A stretch of 61,597 bases of DNA, taken from Pseudobutyrivibrio ruminis (lineage in GTDB: Bacteria > Bacillota > Clostridia > Lachnospirales > Lachnospiraceae). The stretch spans positions 6,685 to 68,281 of the forward strand of contig SVES01000011.1 of the NCBI GenBank assembly GCA_015057305.1, in the 5' to 3' direction. Shown piece after piece: positions 53,252 to 61,597 of the stretch (within the stretch, counting starts at the first letter, position 1; each line of letters begins with the position of its first letter). The position numbers and the translations under genes were made by a program. Under the pieces are notes generated by a model. It saw nothing but the letters and a program-made list of their open reading frames with translations, ran no database searches and was not told the DNA's origin.

Positions 53252-54772
53252 ATGGCAAAATTAGTAATTAACAACGAAAACAAAAAGAGCACCATAGCTC
53301 CAGAAATCTATGGTCACTTTTCTGAGCATTTAGGTCGTTGCATCTACGAAGGTCTATATGTAGGTGAAAACAGCGATATTCCTAATGTAAATGGAATGCG
53401 TACAGATGTAGTGGAAGCTCTTAAAGAGATGAAGGTACCAGTTCTTCGCTGGCCAGGTGGTTGCTTTGCAGATGAGTATCACTGGATGGATGGAATTGGT
53501 CCAAAGGAAAACCGCAAAAAGATGATTAATACTCATTGGGGCGGTGTTGTAGAGGATAATAGCTTTGGTACACATGAATTCTTCGAGCTTTGCAGACAGC
53601 TTGGATGTAAGACATACGTAAATGCGAATTTAGGTTCAGGTACTGTTCGCGAAATGAGCGAATGGGTAGAATATATGACATTTAACGGCGTGTCTCCAAT
53701 GGCAGAGCTTCGTAAGGAAAATGGACATGAGGAGCCATGGGTAGTTGACTATCTTGGAGTTGGCAATGAAAACTGGGGCTGCGGCGGAAATATGCGTCCT
53801 CAGCACTATGCAGATGAGTACAGACGTTATCAGACATATGTAAGAAATTACAATGGAAATAAGCCTATTGCAAAGATTGCATGTGGCGCAAATGTAGACG
53901 ATTATCATTGGACAAAGGGGGTACTTGAAACCTGCTTTGACCATACACCAGAGCAGTTCCACGGCTTTATGGATGGTCTTTCACTCCATTACTATACGCT
54001 TCCAGAGACAGAGGATGATTGGAATATCAAGGGAAGCGCTACAGATTTCACAGAGGAAGTATTCTACCAGACACTTAAGCGTAGCTACTTCATGGAGGAG
54101 CTTATCAACAAGCACGGTGCAATCATGGATCAGTATGACCCAGAAAAGAAGATTGGCCTCATGATTGATGAGTGGGGAATCTGGACAGACGTTGAGCCAG
54201 GTACAAATCCAGGCTTCTTATATCAGCAGAATACAATGCGTGATGCTCTTGTTGCAGGTATGAACTTAAATATCTTTAATAAGCATTCTGATAGAGTTAA
54301 GATGGCATGTATTGCTCAGATGATTAACGTTCTTCAGTCTGTAATGCTTACAGATGGAGAAAAAATGATAAAGACACCTACCTACTATGTATTTAAGATG
54401 TTCAGACATCATCAGGGGGCAACACTTCTTGGCAGTGATTTGCTTGAAAACGGTTCAGTAGGTAGTGGTAAGAACGAGCTTCCAAAGGTATTTGAATCAG
54501 TATCTGAGGATGAGAGTGGCGTTATCACAATTACACTTACAAATAACTCTCTTGAGGCAGCTGAAGATGTTGAAATCCAGCTTACTAAGGAGGGTAGTGC
54601 ATACAATGTATGTGAGGCAGTTTATGTAGCAGGCGCTATGAATGCTCATAATACATTTGATAATCCTACAGTTGTTGAGGAGCAGGAATTTAAGGATTAC
54701 TCAAAGACAGCTGAGGGACTTAAGGTTACACTTCCTAAGTGTTCAGTTGTAAGTATACGTATTAAAAAGTAA
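53252..54772 (+). CDS. abfA: GH51 alpha-L-arabinofuranosidase
   Basis: A 506-residue intracellular GH51 enzyme. Acid/base Glu173 lies in GVGNENWGCGGN and nucleophile Glu307 in LMIDEWG. The barrel spans about 1-370, and a C-terminal beta-sandwich follows. No signal peptide. It releases terminal arabinofuranose from imported oligosaccharides. AAGGAGAG precedes ATG. It closes the ABC operon and ends in a strong terminator. Confidence 0.95.
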   Translation: MAKLVINNENKKSTIAPEIYGHFSEHLGRCIYEGLYVGENSDIPNVNGMRTDVVEALKEMKVPVLRWPGGCFADEYHWMDGIGPKENRKKMINTHWGGVVEDNSFGTHEFFELCRQLGCKTYVNANLGSGTVREMSEWVEYMTFNGVSPMAELRKENGHEEPWVVDYLGVGNENWGCGGNMRPQHYADEYRRYQTYVRNYNGNKPIAKIACGANVDDYHWTKGVLETCFDHTPEQFHGFMDGLSLHYYTLPETEDDWNIKGSATDFTEEVFYQTLKRSYFMEELINKHGAIMDQYDPEKKIGLMIDEWGIWTDVEPGTNPGFLYQQNTMRDALVAGMNLNIFNKHSDRVKMACIAQMINVLQSVMLTDGEKMIKTPTYYVFKMFRHHQGATLLGSDLLENGSVGSGKNELPKVFESVSEDESGVITITLTNNSLEAAEDVEIQLTKEGSAYNVCEAVYVAGAMNAHNTFDNPTVVEEQEFKDYSKTAEGLKVTLPKCSVVSIRIKK

Positions 54773-54799
54773 CTTTCTTTTTCATATCCTTCCATATAT

Positions 54800-54832
54800 A
54801 GCCAGCGGTTAAATTTTTACCGCTGGTTTTTT
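54800..54832 (+). terminator. Terminator of the arabinose operon
   Basis: CCAGCGGT with ACCGCTGG, followed by six T. Confidence 0.93.
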
Positions 54833-54885
54833 GCGTTATTCATTCATTTAATGTAAAATCTATATGGTGGAGGTTAGACTGATAT

Positions 54886-56331
54886 ATGAGATATATTAAC
54901 ATATCAAAGGTTGAGCCAGGAATGAAGCTAGGAGCTGAGGTTTTTGACTCATACGGAAGAATTCTTCTGGGAGGAAAGACGGAGCTCACAGAAGAATACA
55001 TTAGCAGATTAAAAAAGCTTGGGTTTGATGGATTATATATTTCAGACGAACTTTCAAAGGATATTGTGGTTGAGCCAATTATATCCCCGGTATTACGTGG
55101 AAAAGGGATAGATTGTGTTCGCAATCAGGATATAGATGGCTGCAAGCTTATTGCAAAAGAGATGGTGCTTGAAATTCTCGACAAGGGTCCAATATCAATT
55201 GATATGAAAGATCTTCGTGAGACTGACGACTATACATATTCACATTCCGTTAATGTGGCATTATATAGCTCTATTATAGGACTTTCTCTTGGGCTAGGTG
55301 AAAAAGCCTTGGAGGAATTGGCGCTGGCAGGCTTACTACACGATTTGGGCAAAATGTCAATTCCAACTGAAATCCTTAACAAAGAGGGGCGTCTTACTCA
55401 GGAAGAATATCAGATTATGAAAAGTCATGCCAAGATGAGCTATGATTTTTTGAAGGAGAGATGGGATATTACCCCAAATGTTAAGGTGGCAGTTCTTTAC
55501 CATCACGAGAATGTGGATGGAAGTGGCTATCCAAACGGCATTACAGCAGACGAGATGACATTGTATACCAAAATAATTCATGTAGCCGATGTCTTTGATG
55601 CCCTTCTTTCCAAGAGACCATATAAAAAGCCTTACTCAGCCTATGAGGTTTCAGAGTATATGATGGGAGCCTGTGGAATTATGTTTGATACTGAAATAGT
55701 ACAAACGCTGTTAAAGCATGTGCCTCTATATCCTAAGGGAACAGAAATGATAATGTCAGACAACAGACATTGTATTATTGTGGAAAACAAAGAGCTTCAT
55801 AACCTTAGACCTATTGTTAGGCTTATGAATGGGGACACCATTGATTTAATGGATAAAGAATATTACAACATAACACTTGTTTCGGCAGCTAGTGCGGATT
55901 CCATCTCTGTGGAGGCAGAGGAGGAGCGCAATGTGATGATACAAGCATATAAGCGCTACAAGATTTTGGCTGTTGATGACATGATGACCAATTTGCAGAT
56001 GCTTAGAGGAATATTGGAGTATTTTTACGATTTAACCTTGGTTAAAAGCGGAAAACAGGCCATTAAATATTTACAAAAGAATGAGTCTGTAGATGCAATT
56101 ATTATGGATGTGGACATGCCTGGTATGGACGGAGTAGAAACGGCTAGAGCAATCAAAGAAGATATGGGCTTACAGGTACCTGTTATTTTTGTTACCACAT
56201 TAAACGACGCTCAGACTGTAGCCAGATGTAAAGAGGTTGGTGCTAAGGGATATATAGTTCGGCCATATCAGCCTGCTTTTATTAAATCGGAGTTAAAGCG
56301 CATTATTACTGGCAGAGGTGATGCAGAATGA
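54886..56331 (+). CDS. HD-GYP cyclic-di-GMP phosphodiesterase with C-terminal receiver
   Basis: A 481-residue protein: N-terminal small domain (about 1-75), HD-GYP domain (about 110-290) with HDLGK (His150 region), YHHENVDGSGYP and DVFDALLSKRPYK, then a receiver domain (about 360-480) with DDMMTN and IIMDVDMPGMDG. The usual receiver Lys is Arg in YIVRPYQP, so phosphorylation signalling may be altered. It should hydrolyse cyclic di-GMP. Its last bases overlap the next gene (ATGA), so it is translationally coupled to a hybrid kinase that could phosphorylate it. Confidence 0.9.
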   Translation: MRYINISKVEPGMKLGAEVFDSYGRILLGGKTELTEEYISRLKKLGFDGLYISDELSKDIVVEPIISPVLRGKGIDCVRNQDIDGCKLIAKEMVLEILDKGPISIDMKDLRETDDYTYSHSVNVALYSSIIGLSLGLGEKALEELALAGLLHDLGKMSIPTEILNKEGRLTQEEYQIMKSHAKMSYDFLKERWDITPNVKVAVLYHHENVDGSGYPNGITADEMTLYTKIIHVADVFDALLSKRPYKKPYSAYEVSEYMMGACGIMFDTEIVQTLLKHVPLYPKGTEMIMSDNRHCIIVENKELHNLRPIVRLMNGDTIDLMDKEYYNITLVSAASADSISVEAEEERNVMIQAYKRYKILAVDDMMTNLQMLRGILEYFYDLTLVKSGKQAIKYLQKNESVDAIIMDVDMPGMDGVETARAIKEDMGLQVPVIFVTTLNDAQTVARCKEVGAKGYIVRPYQPAFIKSELKRIITGRGDAE

Positions 56332-59057
56332 TAGAATCAATTTTTAGTGTTAAATATTTATTAGATATTATATGCATAGCAGTTGCGTTTTTTACGTTTA
56401 TTAAACTGATTTCAAATGATGTTTATCTTACTAATCACAGAATATTACCAACAATTGCCGGCATCATTACAATCTATAATTTTTATATATGCATAATTCC
56501 TTTTGTTAGAAGTGGAGAAACTGTTGCCTTTTTACATTTGTTATGTGATATGTGTTCACTGGTTACGGTTTTTATGATGTTTTTCTACTTCCTATTCATC
56601 AAGAGACCTAGGCATGTGGCTGTAATTATAACCCTTTCTGTAGCGGTTATGATTTCCCTTTGCATTTATAATTTTGTACTGTTTTCTATGAAAGAGGGAA
56701 AATCCGTAAATGCGGACATTGTTGCTGTGCTTTTTGTGTTTATTGCATGTCTTTATGTTGAATCGATTGCTCCATCAAAGAGCTACTTTGACAGAACAGA
56801 TTTAATAATTGGAAGGTATATGATGCTGGCTTTTGTTTTGGCAATGGCTGGTTATCTTTTCCATGATTATTTTGGCTCCTTTGATAGAACCCGCTCAATT
56901 GTATTTTTGCTGGATGATATTATTTTTTATTGGCTTGCAAAAACAAATAGAATAGAAGACACTGGTACGATTTTGAAATCTACCATATTTGATAGAATGG
57001 AATCTCCAATTGCTCTTGTTAATTCTGATTTCTATGTTATTGATGCAAATGAAAAAGCTATGGAGCTGTTTCCTAGTGGAAAGGAGATAGGCTTTGCTTT
57101 CGACGGTGGCAATTCCAAGGGCAAATTTACTTTGGGAGAGACTTTAGTTAAACGAGGCAGAAATGATGCGGAATACTATGCTGGTGATAAATGGTACAGA
57201 GTGCATTACAAGCCAGTTGCCATAGGTGATGAGACAAAGGGCTATATTTTTTCAGCATCAGATATCACTGAACAGCATTATGAGGCTACTAATGCCAAGC
57301 GAGAAACTGCTAAAAAGAGTCAGTTCTTGGCTCAGATGTCTCATGAGCTACGAAGCCCTTTGCATGCTATTTTAGGAATAAGTGATATTTTAGGAAGCAA
57401 AAAAGATATCTCCGAGAAAAACAAAAATCTCATTACTCATATAAAAAGAGCTTCAGAAAATCTGCTAGAGCTTGTCAATGCAATTTTGGATTACAGTAGG
57501 CTTGAAGCAGGTAAATTTGAATTCTCTGAAAGAGTTTATGATATTAACATGATGTTTGAAGATTTAGCATATTCGATAATTCTAAATCTTCAATCAAAGC
57601 CAATAGATTTTAATCTGGCAATAACAACAGACTATCCAAGATATGTGTATGGAGATTATGTCAGAGTTAGGGAAATATTCCAAAACCTTCTTTCAAATGC
57701 TGTAAAATTTACAGAAAAGGGTACTATTCATGGGGAAATCACCTTTGAACAGGTAGATGACAAGCAAAAGATTAGCTTTTCTATTACAGATACAGGACGT
57801 GGAATGACTCCTACACAGATACAAGAAATCTTTAGAGAATATGTTTCCACAGCAGATGGAGAAACTACGGAAGGCACAGGCCTTGGTCTAGCAATAGTAA
57901 AGCAAATCGTATCTAAATTAGATGGAAAAATTATTGCAGAAAGTGATGGCTTGACAGGCTCTACCTTTAAAGGATATTTTTACCAGAAAACAGATGAGAG
58001 CGAGATGCTGCCTGAGCGAGTACTGAATCGTAGGAATCTCATGACTCAAGGCACCAGCTTACGTGGATTGCCTGACAGGGTGGATTTTATTTACCCTAAG
58101 GCAAATATTTTGGTGGCTGATGATATGCGTATCAATTTAGAGATAATGCAGCAACTGTTGGAACCATGGAAATGCGAAGTTCTTACAGTGCCTGATGGAG
58201 CAACAGCTGTACAGGCAGCTAAGGATGGAAATTTTGATTTAATCCTACTTGATCAAATGATGCTTCCAGTTTCAGGTCCAGAGGCTTGTCGACAGATTAG
58301 AGAGTTCTCTAATGTTCCTATTGTGCTTGTTACTGCAAATTCTGAAGAAAATGCAAGAGAGATAGTTAAAGAGTCAGGCTTCAGTGATTACCTGGGCAAG
58401 CCTATTCTTGGTGTAAAGCTAAAGGATATTATTGAGACATATCTTCCAACAGAAAAAGCAGAGCCAGCAACTGGGGACACAGTTATTTCTGTTGTAAAAC
58501 GAAACAGACAAAGCACCAATATTTACCAAAGAACCCTTGAAGCCTTTGTAAAGGAAATGCAGCCATTGCTACTAAACCTTCCTAATTATCGTAAAAACGA
58601 TAAGGAAATGTTTAAGGTTAAGGTTCATGGCATCGCAGGGGTAAGCAAGCAAATAGGAAGAGATACATTTGCTGAATCTGCCAGAGTTATGGAGATGGCA
58701 GCCAAGTCAGAAACATGGAATTATGTTGATGAGCACTTGGATGAATTTTTAAATAATCTTTGTGATGTGGTTGAAGATGCAACTAAAGAATTGTCCAGAC
58801 TGGCTCCTGAGGATGAAATATTTGAAAATGATGAAGTAGATTTGACCAATGTAGATGACATTTTAAATAGGCTGTATGATTCATTCGATGAATATGACCT
58901 TAGCGGAATTGAAGTAGGTCTTGAGGAATTTGCCAAGGTGAAAAAAAGTGACAAATTAAATCAATTATTCAAGCAGCTGACAGCAGCCTATGACCAACTT
59001 GAGTACGAAGATGGAGTGGCGGCATTAGAAGCCTTCGGCTTGCATTCTAATGATTAA
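56328..59057 (+). CDS. Hybrid histidine kinase with receiver and HPt-like domain
   Basis: A 909-residue protein: seven or so N-terminal membrane helices (1-210), a PAS-like domain (about 220-320), HisKA with MSHELRSPLHAILG (His about 341), HATPase (about 430-550), receiver (about 594-715) with LILLDQMMLPVSG and Lys in LGKPI, and a C-terminal HPt-like domain (about 755-850) with KVKVHGIAGVSKQIG (His about 766). An acidic tail of about 50 residues ends it. ATG overlaps the HD-GYP stop (ATGA). It likely relays a membrane signal to cyclic-di-GMP breakdown by the HD-GYP partner. Confidence 0.9.
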   Translation: MIESIFSVKYLLDIICIAVAFFTFIKLISNDVYLTNHRILPTIAGIITIYNFYICIIPFVRSGETVAFLHLLCDMCSLVTVFMMFFYFLFIKRPRHVAVIITLSVAVMISLCIYNFVLFSMKEGKSVNADIVAVLFVFIACLYVESIAPSKSYFDRTDLIIGRYMMLAFVLAMAGYLFHDYFGSFDRTRSIVFLLDDIIFYWLAKTNRIEDTGTILKSTIFDRMESPIALVNSDFYVIDANEKAMELFPSGKEIGFAFDGGNSKGKFTLGETLVKRGRNDAEYYAGDKWYRVHYKPVAIGDETKGYIFSASDITEQHYEATNAKRETAKKSQFLAQMSHELRSPLHAILGISDILGSKKDISEKNKNLITHIKRASENLLELVNAILDYSRLEAGKFEFSERVYDINMMFEDLAYSIILNLQSKPIDFNLAITTDYPRYVYGDYVRVREIFQNLLSNAVKFTEKGTIHGEITFEQVDDKQKISFSITDTGRGMTPTQIQEIFREYVSTADGETTEGTGLGLAIVKQIVSKLDGKIIAESDGLTGSTFKGYFYQKTDESEMLPERVLNRRNLMTQGTSLRGLPDRVDFIYPKANILVADDMRINLEIMQQLLEPWKCEVLTVPDGATAVQAAKDGNFDLILLDQMMLPVSGPEACRQIREFSNVPIVLVTANSEENAREIVKESGFSDYLGKPILGVKLKDIIETYLPTEKAEPATGDTVISVVKRNRQSTNIYQRTLEAFVKEMQPLLLNLPNYRKNDKEMFKVKVHGIAGVSKQIGRDTFAESARVMEMAAKSETWNYVDEHLDEFLNNLCDVVEDATKELSRLAPEDEIFENDEVDLTNVDDILNRLYDSFDEYDLSGIEVGLEEFAKVKKSDKLNQLFKQLTAAYDQLEYEDGVAALEAFGLHSND

Positions 59058-59100
59058 ATGGAGTATACTCAAACAGAAAAAAACATAGTAAGGGAGAAAT

Positions 59101-59988
59101 ATGGAAGATTACATTATTAGTTGTTGTTCGACAGCAGACGTTACAGAAGAGTTTTTAAAAGAAAAGAATATTGAGCATATATGCTTTCACTATTATTTAG
59201 ATGATAAGGTATATGTGGACGATTTATTTAAGTCAATGTCTCCTGAGGCTTTTTATCAGGCTATGGTGGATGGGGCAATGACTAAGACATCTCAGGTAAA
59301 TGCTGATGAATTTACCGAGTATTTTAGAGGCTTCCTAAGTCAGGGCAAAAATGTTATACATTTAACCTTAGCCAGCGGCATCTCTGGTGTTGTCAATTCT
59401 GCCCGTATTGCTGCAGATGAGCTAAACTCAGAGTTTACTGATTGTAAGGTGGTTGTAATTGACAGTCTTACAGCATCAGCAGGCTACGGTCTTCTTATGG
59501 ACAAGCTTTCAACACTGCGAAGTGAAGGCTATAGCTTTGATGAGCTTGTTAAGTGGACTAATGATAATATTCAAAAGCAAAACACCTGGTTTTTCACAAC
59601 AGACCTTACATTCTTCATTAGAGGTGGAAGAGTTTCAAAAATCTCTGGCTGGTTTGGAACTGCCTTAAATATTTGCCCATTGTTAAATGTCAATGATGAA
59701 GGAAAGCTTATACCTAGACAGAAATGCCGTGGCAAAAAGCTTGTTAAAAAGGCTTGCCTGGATGCTATCAAGGAAAGAATTGTTGATGGTGCAGATTACA
59801 GCGAAAACATTTTTATAACACATTCAGTTTGCTATGAGGATGCTAGAGATATGGCTGATATGCTTGAAGCAGAGTTTCCAAAGATGAAGGAGAAAATACG
59901 TATTTTCGATATTGGACCTACTATTGGAGCACACACTGGTCCGGGTACAGTGGCAATTGGATTCTGGGGTAGAGAAAAAGAGAGATAA
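59101..59988 (+). CDS. DegV-family fatty-acid-binding protein
   Basis: A 295-residue DegV protein. The N-terminal domain has DYIISCCSTADV and LTLASGISGVVNSAR; the C-terminal end has GPTIGAHTGPGTVAIGFWG, both usual for the family. DegV/FakB-type proteins hold a fatty acid for phosphorylation by FakA-type kinases. No FakA gene is nearby. AGGGAG precedes ATG. The DUF308 gene starts two bases later. Confidence 0.9.
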   Translation: MEDYIISCCSTADVTEEFLKEKNIEHICFHYYLDDKVYVDDLFKSMSPEAFYQAMVDGAMTKTSQVNADEFTEYFRGFLSQGKNVIHLTLASGISGVVNSARIAADELNSEFTDCKVVVIDSLTASAGYGLLMDKLSTLRSEGYSFDELVKWTNDNIQKQNTWFFTTDLTFFIRGGRVSKISGWFGTALNICPLLNVNDEGKLIPRQKCRGKKLVKKACLDAIKERIVDGADYSENIFITHSVCYEDARDMADMLEAEFPKMKEKIRIFDIGPTIGAHTGPGTVAIGFWGREKER

Positions 59989-59990
59989 TT

Positions 59991-60557
59991 ATGAAGGATA
60001 AAATAAAACAGTTCAGATTAAACATTACAGTTCCAGCATTATTTACACTTGTTATTGGTGTATTATTGTTACTTTTTCCAACAGAAAGTCTTTCTGCTAT
60101 TAGCAAAGGCATAGCGGTTATAATTATTCTTTGCGGAATATTTATTGTCATTAACCAGGTGTATGAGCGTGGCTTTAGTGGTCTTGGAGTAGCTGTTGGC
60201 GTTATCCTTGCGATAATCGGAATTTGGCTTTTTAATGATTCAGGCAGAATCGTCAATATAATTCCAATTGCACTTGGAGTTATTCTTGTGGTTCACGGCG
60301 TGCAGGATTTAGGTATGGCTTTTGAGGCCACCAGAAAAAAGGCTGAGGGCTCATGGCTTGCATTTGTTATTGCCCTTCTTAATGTTTTGCTTGGTATAAT
60401 ATGTATTGGTGCTGCTTTTCAGATAGTATCACTTGCCACTCGTTGGATTGGTATTATGATGATTTGGGATGGAATTACAGATTTTGGTATTGTCCATTCC
60501 GTTAGAAAAGCTAGTAATATAATAGACGGAACCATTACTCACGAGGAAGATATTTAA
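59991..60557 (+). CDS. DUF308 (HdeD-like) membrane protein
   Basis: A 188-residue protein with six short membrane helices in paired repeats, as in the HdeD/DUF308 family, and glycine-rich helices such as GVAVGVILAIIGIWLF. HdeD has been linked to acid tolerance in enterobacteria, but the function in Clostridia is unknown. It lies two bases after DegV and before two small genes in one operon. Confidence 0.85.
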   Translation: MKDKIKQFRLNITVPALFTLVIGVLLLLFPTESLSAISKGIAVIIILCGIFIVINQVYERGFSGLGVAVGVILAIIGIWLFNDSGRIVNIIPIALGVILVVHGVQDLGMAFEATRKKAEGSWLAFVIALLNVLLGIICIGAAFQIVSLATRWIGIMMIWDGITDFGIVHSVRKASNIIDGTITHEEDI

Positions 60558-60558
60558 A

Positions 60559-60792
60559 ATGGGACAGATGGAATTTAAAATGGAGCGTACAGGTCTTCTG
60601 AATATAGGAGATGTGTTATCTATTACAGAATATGAACTGCCTAACTCATACTATTATGTGTTAGGCAGGTCTTTTGCTATGTCGGCAAATTATACCACCT
60701 TAGAGAGGATAAAGGCTAAAGAGGGTAAGGTAGTGGATGTAAAAGAAACCCCAAAAGGCTTTTATGTCACCGTGGAATATGAGGACGCATAA
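60559..60792 (+). CDS. Small hypothetical protein
   Basis: A 77-residue protein whose ATG is one base past the DUF308 stop, with GAGGAAG upstream. It appears to be a beta-rich single domain (YYYVLGRSFAMSANY, GKVVDVKETPKGFYVTVEYEDA) without signal or membrane segment. No family is recognised. The tight operon position supports it as a real gene. Confidence 0.7.
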   Translation: MGQMEFKMERTGLLNIGDVLSITEYELPNSYYYVLGRSFAMSANYTTLERIKAKEGKVVDVKETPKGFYVTVEYEDA

Positions 60793-60800
60793 GGAGTATT

Positions 60801-61373
60801 ATGAATAATCAGTCACAGAATGCTATTGATATTGTCTTGGCTGAAAGCTTAAAAGAGCTTGCAGTGACAAAACCAATAGAGAAAATTACTATCAAAGAAA
60901 TAACTGACAAGGCTGGCGTAATCAGACCTACCTTTTATAATCATTTTCAGGATAAATATGAGCTGCTTGAGTGGATTACAGTTAATGAGCTGTTTGCACC
61001 AGTAGATCCTCTTTTTTCTAATGGAATGTTAAAGGAGGGAGTTACCTTTATCTTGACCACCATGGAGCGGGAAAAGGAGTTTTATAAAAGGGCGGCACAG
61101 CTTGAAGGGCAGAATTCCTTTAATGAAATATATAATAGGTGCGTTGCAAATGCTGTACTAAAATACATCGATGTAGAAAGTCTTGCGGCAATGGCTAATT
61201 ATACTTGGGTTAAAAAGGAATTAGTGGCAGAATTTTTAGCTCACTCAATTAGTTGGGTTACTATCCAATGGATTAAAAGGGGCATGAATGTACCAGTTGA
61301 AGAATTGACAGATGTATACATCAAAATTTTCAAGAGCCCAATTATAGAAGTTGTTACTAATGAAAGAAAATAA
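60801..61373 (+). CDS. TetR-family regulator
   Basis: A 190-residue protein with a TetR helix-turn-helix (about 27-52, ITIKEITDKAGVIRPTFYNHF) and an effector domain similar to DhaS/TetR_C_8 proteins, which may bind a ligand or another protein. AAGGAG precedes ATG. It is probably transcribed with DegV, DUF308 and the small protein, and may regulate that group. Confidence 0.85.
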   Translation: MNNQSQNAIDIVLAESLKELAVTKPIEKITIKEITDKAGVIRPTFYNHFQDKYELLEWITVNELFAPVDPLFSNGMLKEGVTFILTTMEREKEFYKRAAQLEGQNSFNEIYNRCVANAVLKYIDVESLAAMANYTWVKKELVAEFLAHSISWVTIQWIKRGMNVPVEELTDVYIKIFKSPIIEVVTNERK

Positions 61374-61526
61374 TGACTTTTTCGAAAGCAACCATAATAA
61401 TCAATACAAATAGTGGTTAATGTAGCTTGAAATTAAACATGGCTTTGTGATTGAATATGTTATGGTAATGAGCCTTTGGGCTATTATAATAGCAGTTAAT
61501 TTGAAAACGAATGGAGTTATACATAG

Positions 61527-61597
61527 ATGAACTGGTTAGAAAACTTACTTGTCATAGCTGGAATTCTTTTGGATGTATTTGCCGCCATGGAAATCCA
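61527..61597 (+). CDS. Membrane protein, truncated by the window edge
   Basis: ATG at 61527 with GGAG upstream. Only 23 codons are visible: one hydrophobic segment, MNWLENLLVIAGILLDVFAAME. An Asp inside the first helix resembles MntP-like manganese exporters, but this is too short to assign. The gap 61374-61526 shows a -10-like TATAAT at 61485 and a small AGCC-TTT-GGGCT hairpin, but no clear riboswitch. Confidence 0.6.
   Translation, partial: MNWLENLLVIAGILLDVFAAMEI

Noticed and set aside
61374..61526. Manganese riboswitch before the truncated membrane gene
   Set aside because: The gap has only a small hairpin and no recognisable yybP-ykoY core.
1..61597. tRNA or rRNA genes
   Set aside because: No cloverleaf ends with TTCGAATC-type arms or rRNA segments were noticed on reading; a tRNAscan-SE run would be decisive.

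Overview
The window looks like a chromosomal segment of a butyrate-producing, plant-fibre-degrading Lachnospiraceae bacterium of the Butyrivibrio/Pseudobutyrivibrio type. This is inferred from the low G+C, AGGAGG ribosome sites, a butyryl-CoA:acetate CoA-transferase, two GH3 enzymes (one with reversed domain order), a full arabinan-utilisation locus, and the gene order rpmE-DUF1385-prmC-prfA. No tRNA, rRNA, CRISPR array, transposase or phage gene was seen. The right edge cuts a membrane-protein gene after 71 bases.

Layout. 1-3.5 kb: end of a dlt-like envelope cluster (carrier protein, MBOAT acyltransferase, DltD-like SGNH protein). 3.6-4.4 kb: a stand-alone short flagellin. 4.7-6.4 kb: redox operon of a thioredoxin-reductase-like flavoprotein, thioredoxin and an OhrR-type sensor. 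6.4-11 kb: two minus-strand genes of unknown role and a hybrid histidine kinase. 11.2-14.4 kb: a small protein, a 5'-nucleotidase, a hotdog thioesterase and butyryl-CoA:acetate CoA-transferase. 14.8-18.6 kb: a GH43 lipoprotein and a LytTR/AgrC-like two-component pair. 18.8-26.4 kb: GH3, GtrA-like protein, permuted membrane GH3, family 2 glycosyltransferase and a 52-residue minus-strand ORF. 27.3-39.3 kb: MscS, M16C peptidase, era, recO, glyQS, a CBS-type pyrophosphatase and an EAL protein. 39.4-44.7 kb: rho, DUF4364, rpmE, yqhQ-like, prmC, prfA. 45.0-54.8 kb: arabinan locus with GH43 endo-arabinanase lipoprotein, cytoplasmic GH43, ArsR-type regulator, ABC binding protein and two permeases, and GH51 arabinofuranosidase. 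54.9-61.6 kb: HD-GYP protein, hybrid kinase with HPt, DegV, DUF308, a small protein and a TetR regulator.

Arabinan use can be read as one system. The secreted GH43 cuts arabinan, the ABC importer (no ATPase gene here, so a shared one is likely) takes up arabino-oligosaccharides, and cytoplasmic GH43 and GH51 release arabinose. A 26-27 base motif next to the promoters of both operons and near the regulator's own promoter suggests that the divergent ArsR-type protein controls the set.

The most unusual content is non-coding. (1) There are three members of a long foldback family: 747 and 641 base near-complete palindromes with a T-shaped two-hairpin tip and a shared loop motif, plus one copy that has lost an arm. 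(2) A two-hairpin module occurs in both internal gaps of the arabinose ABC operon, and its two copies differ by paired, compensating base changes. A related copy sits inside another repeat. (3) A dense multi-hairpin leader begins at the predicted transcription start of the endo-arabinanase gene. (4) A family of shorter palindromic repeats occupies several other intergenic gaps.
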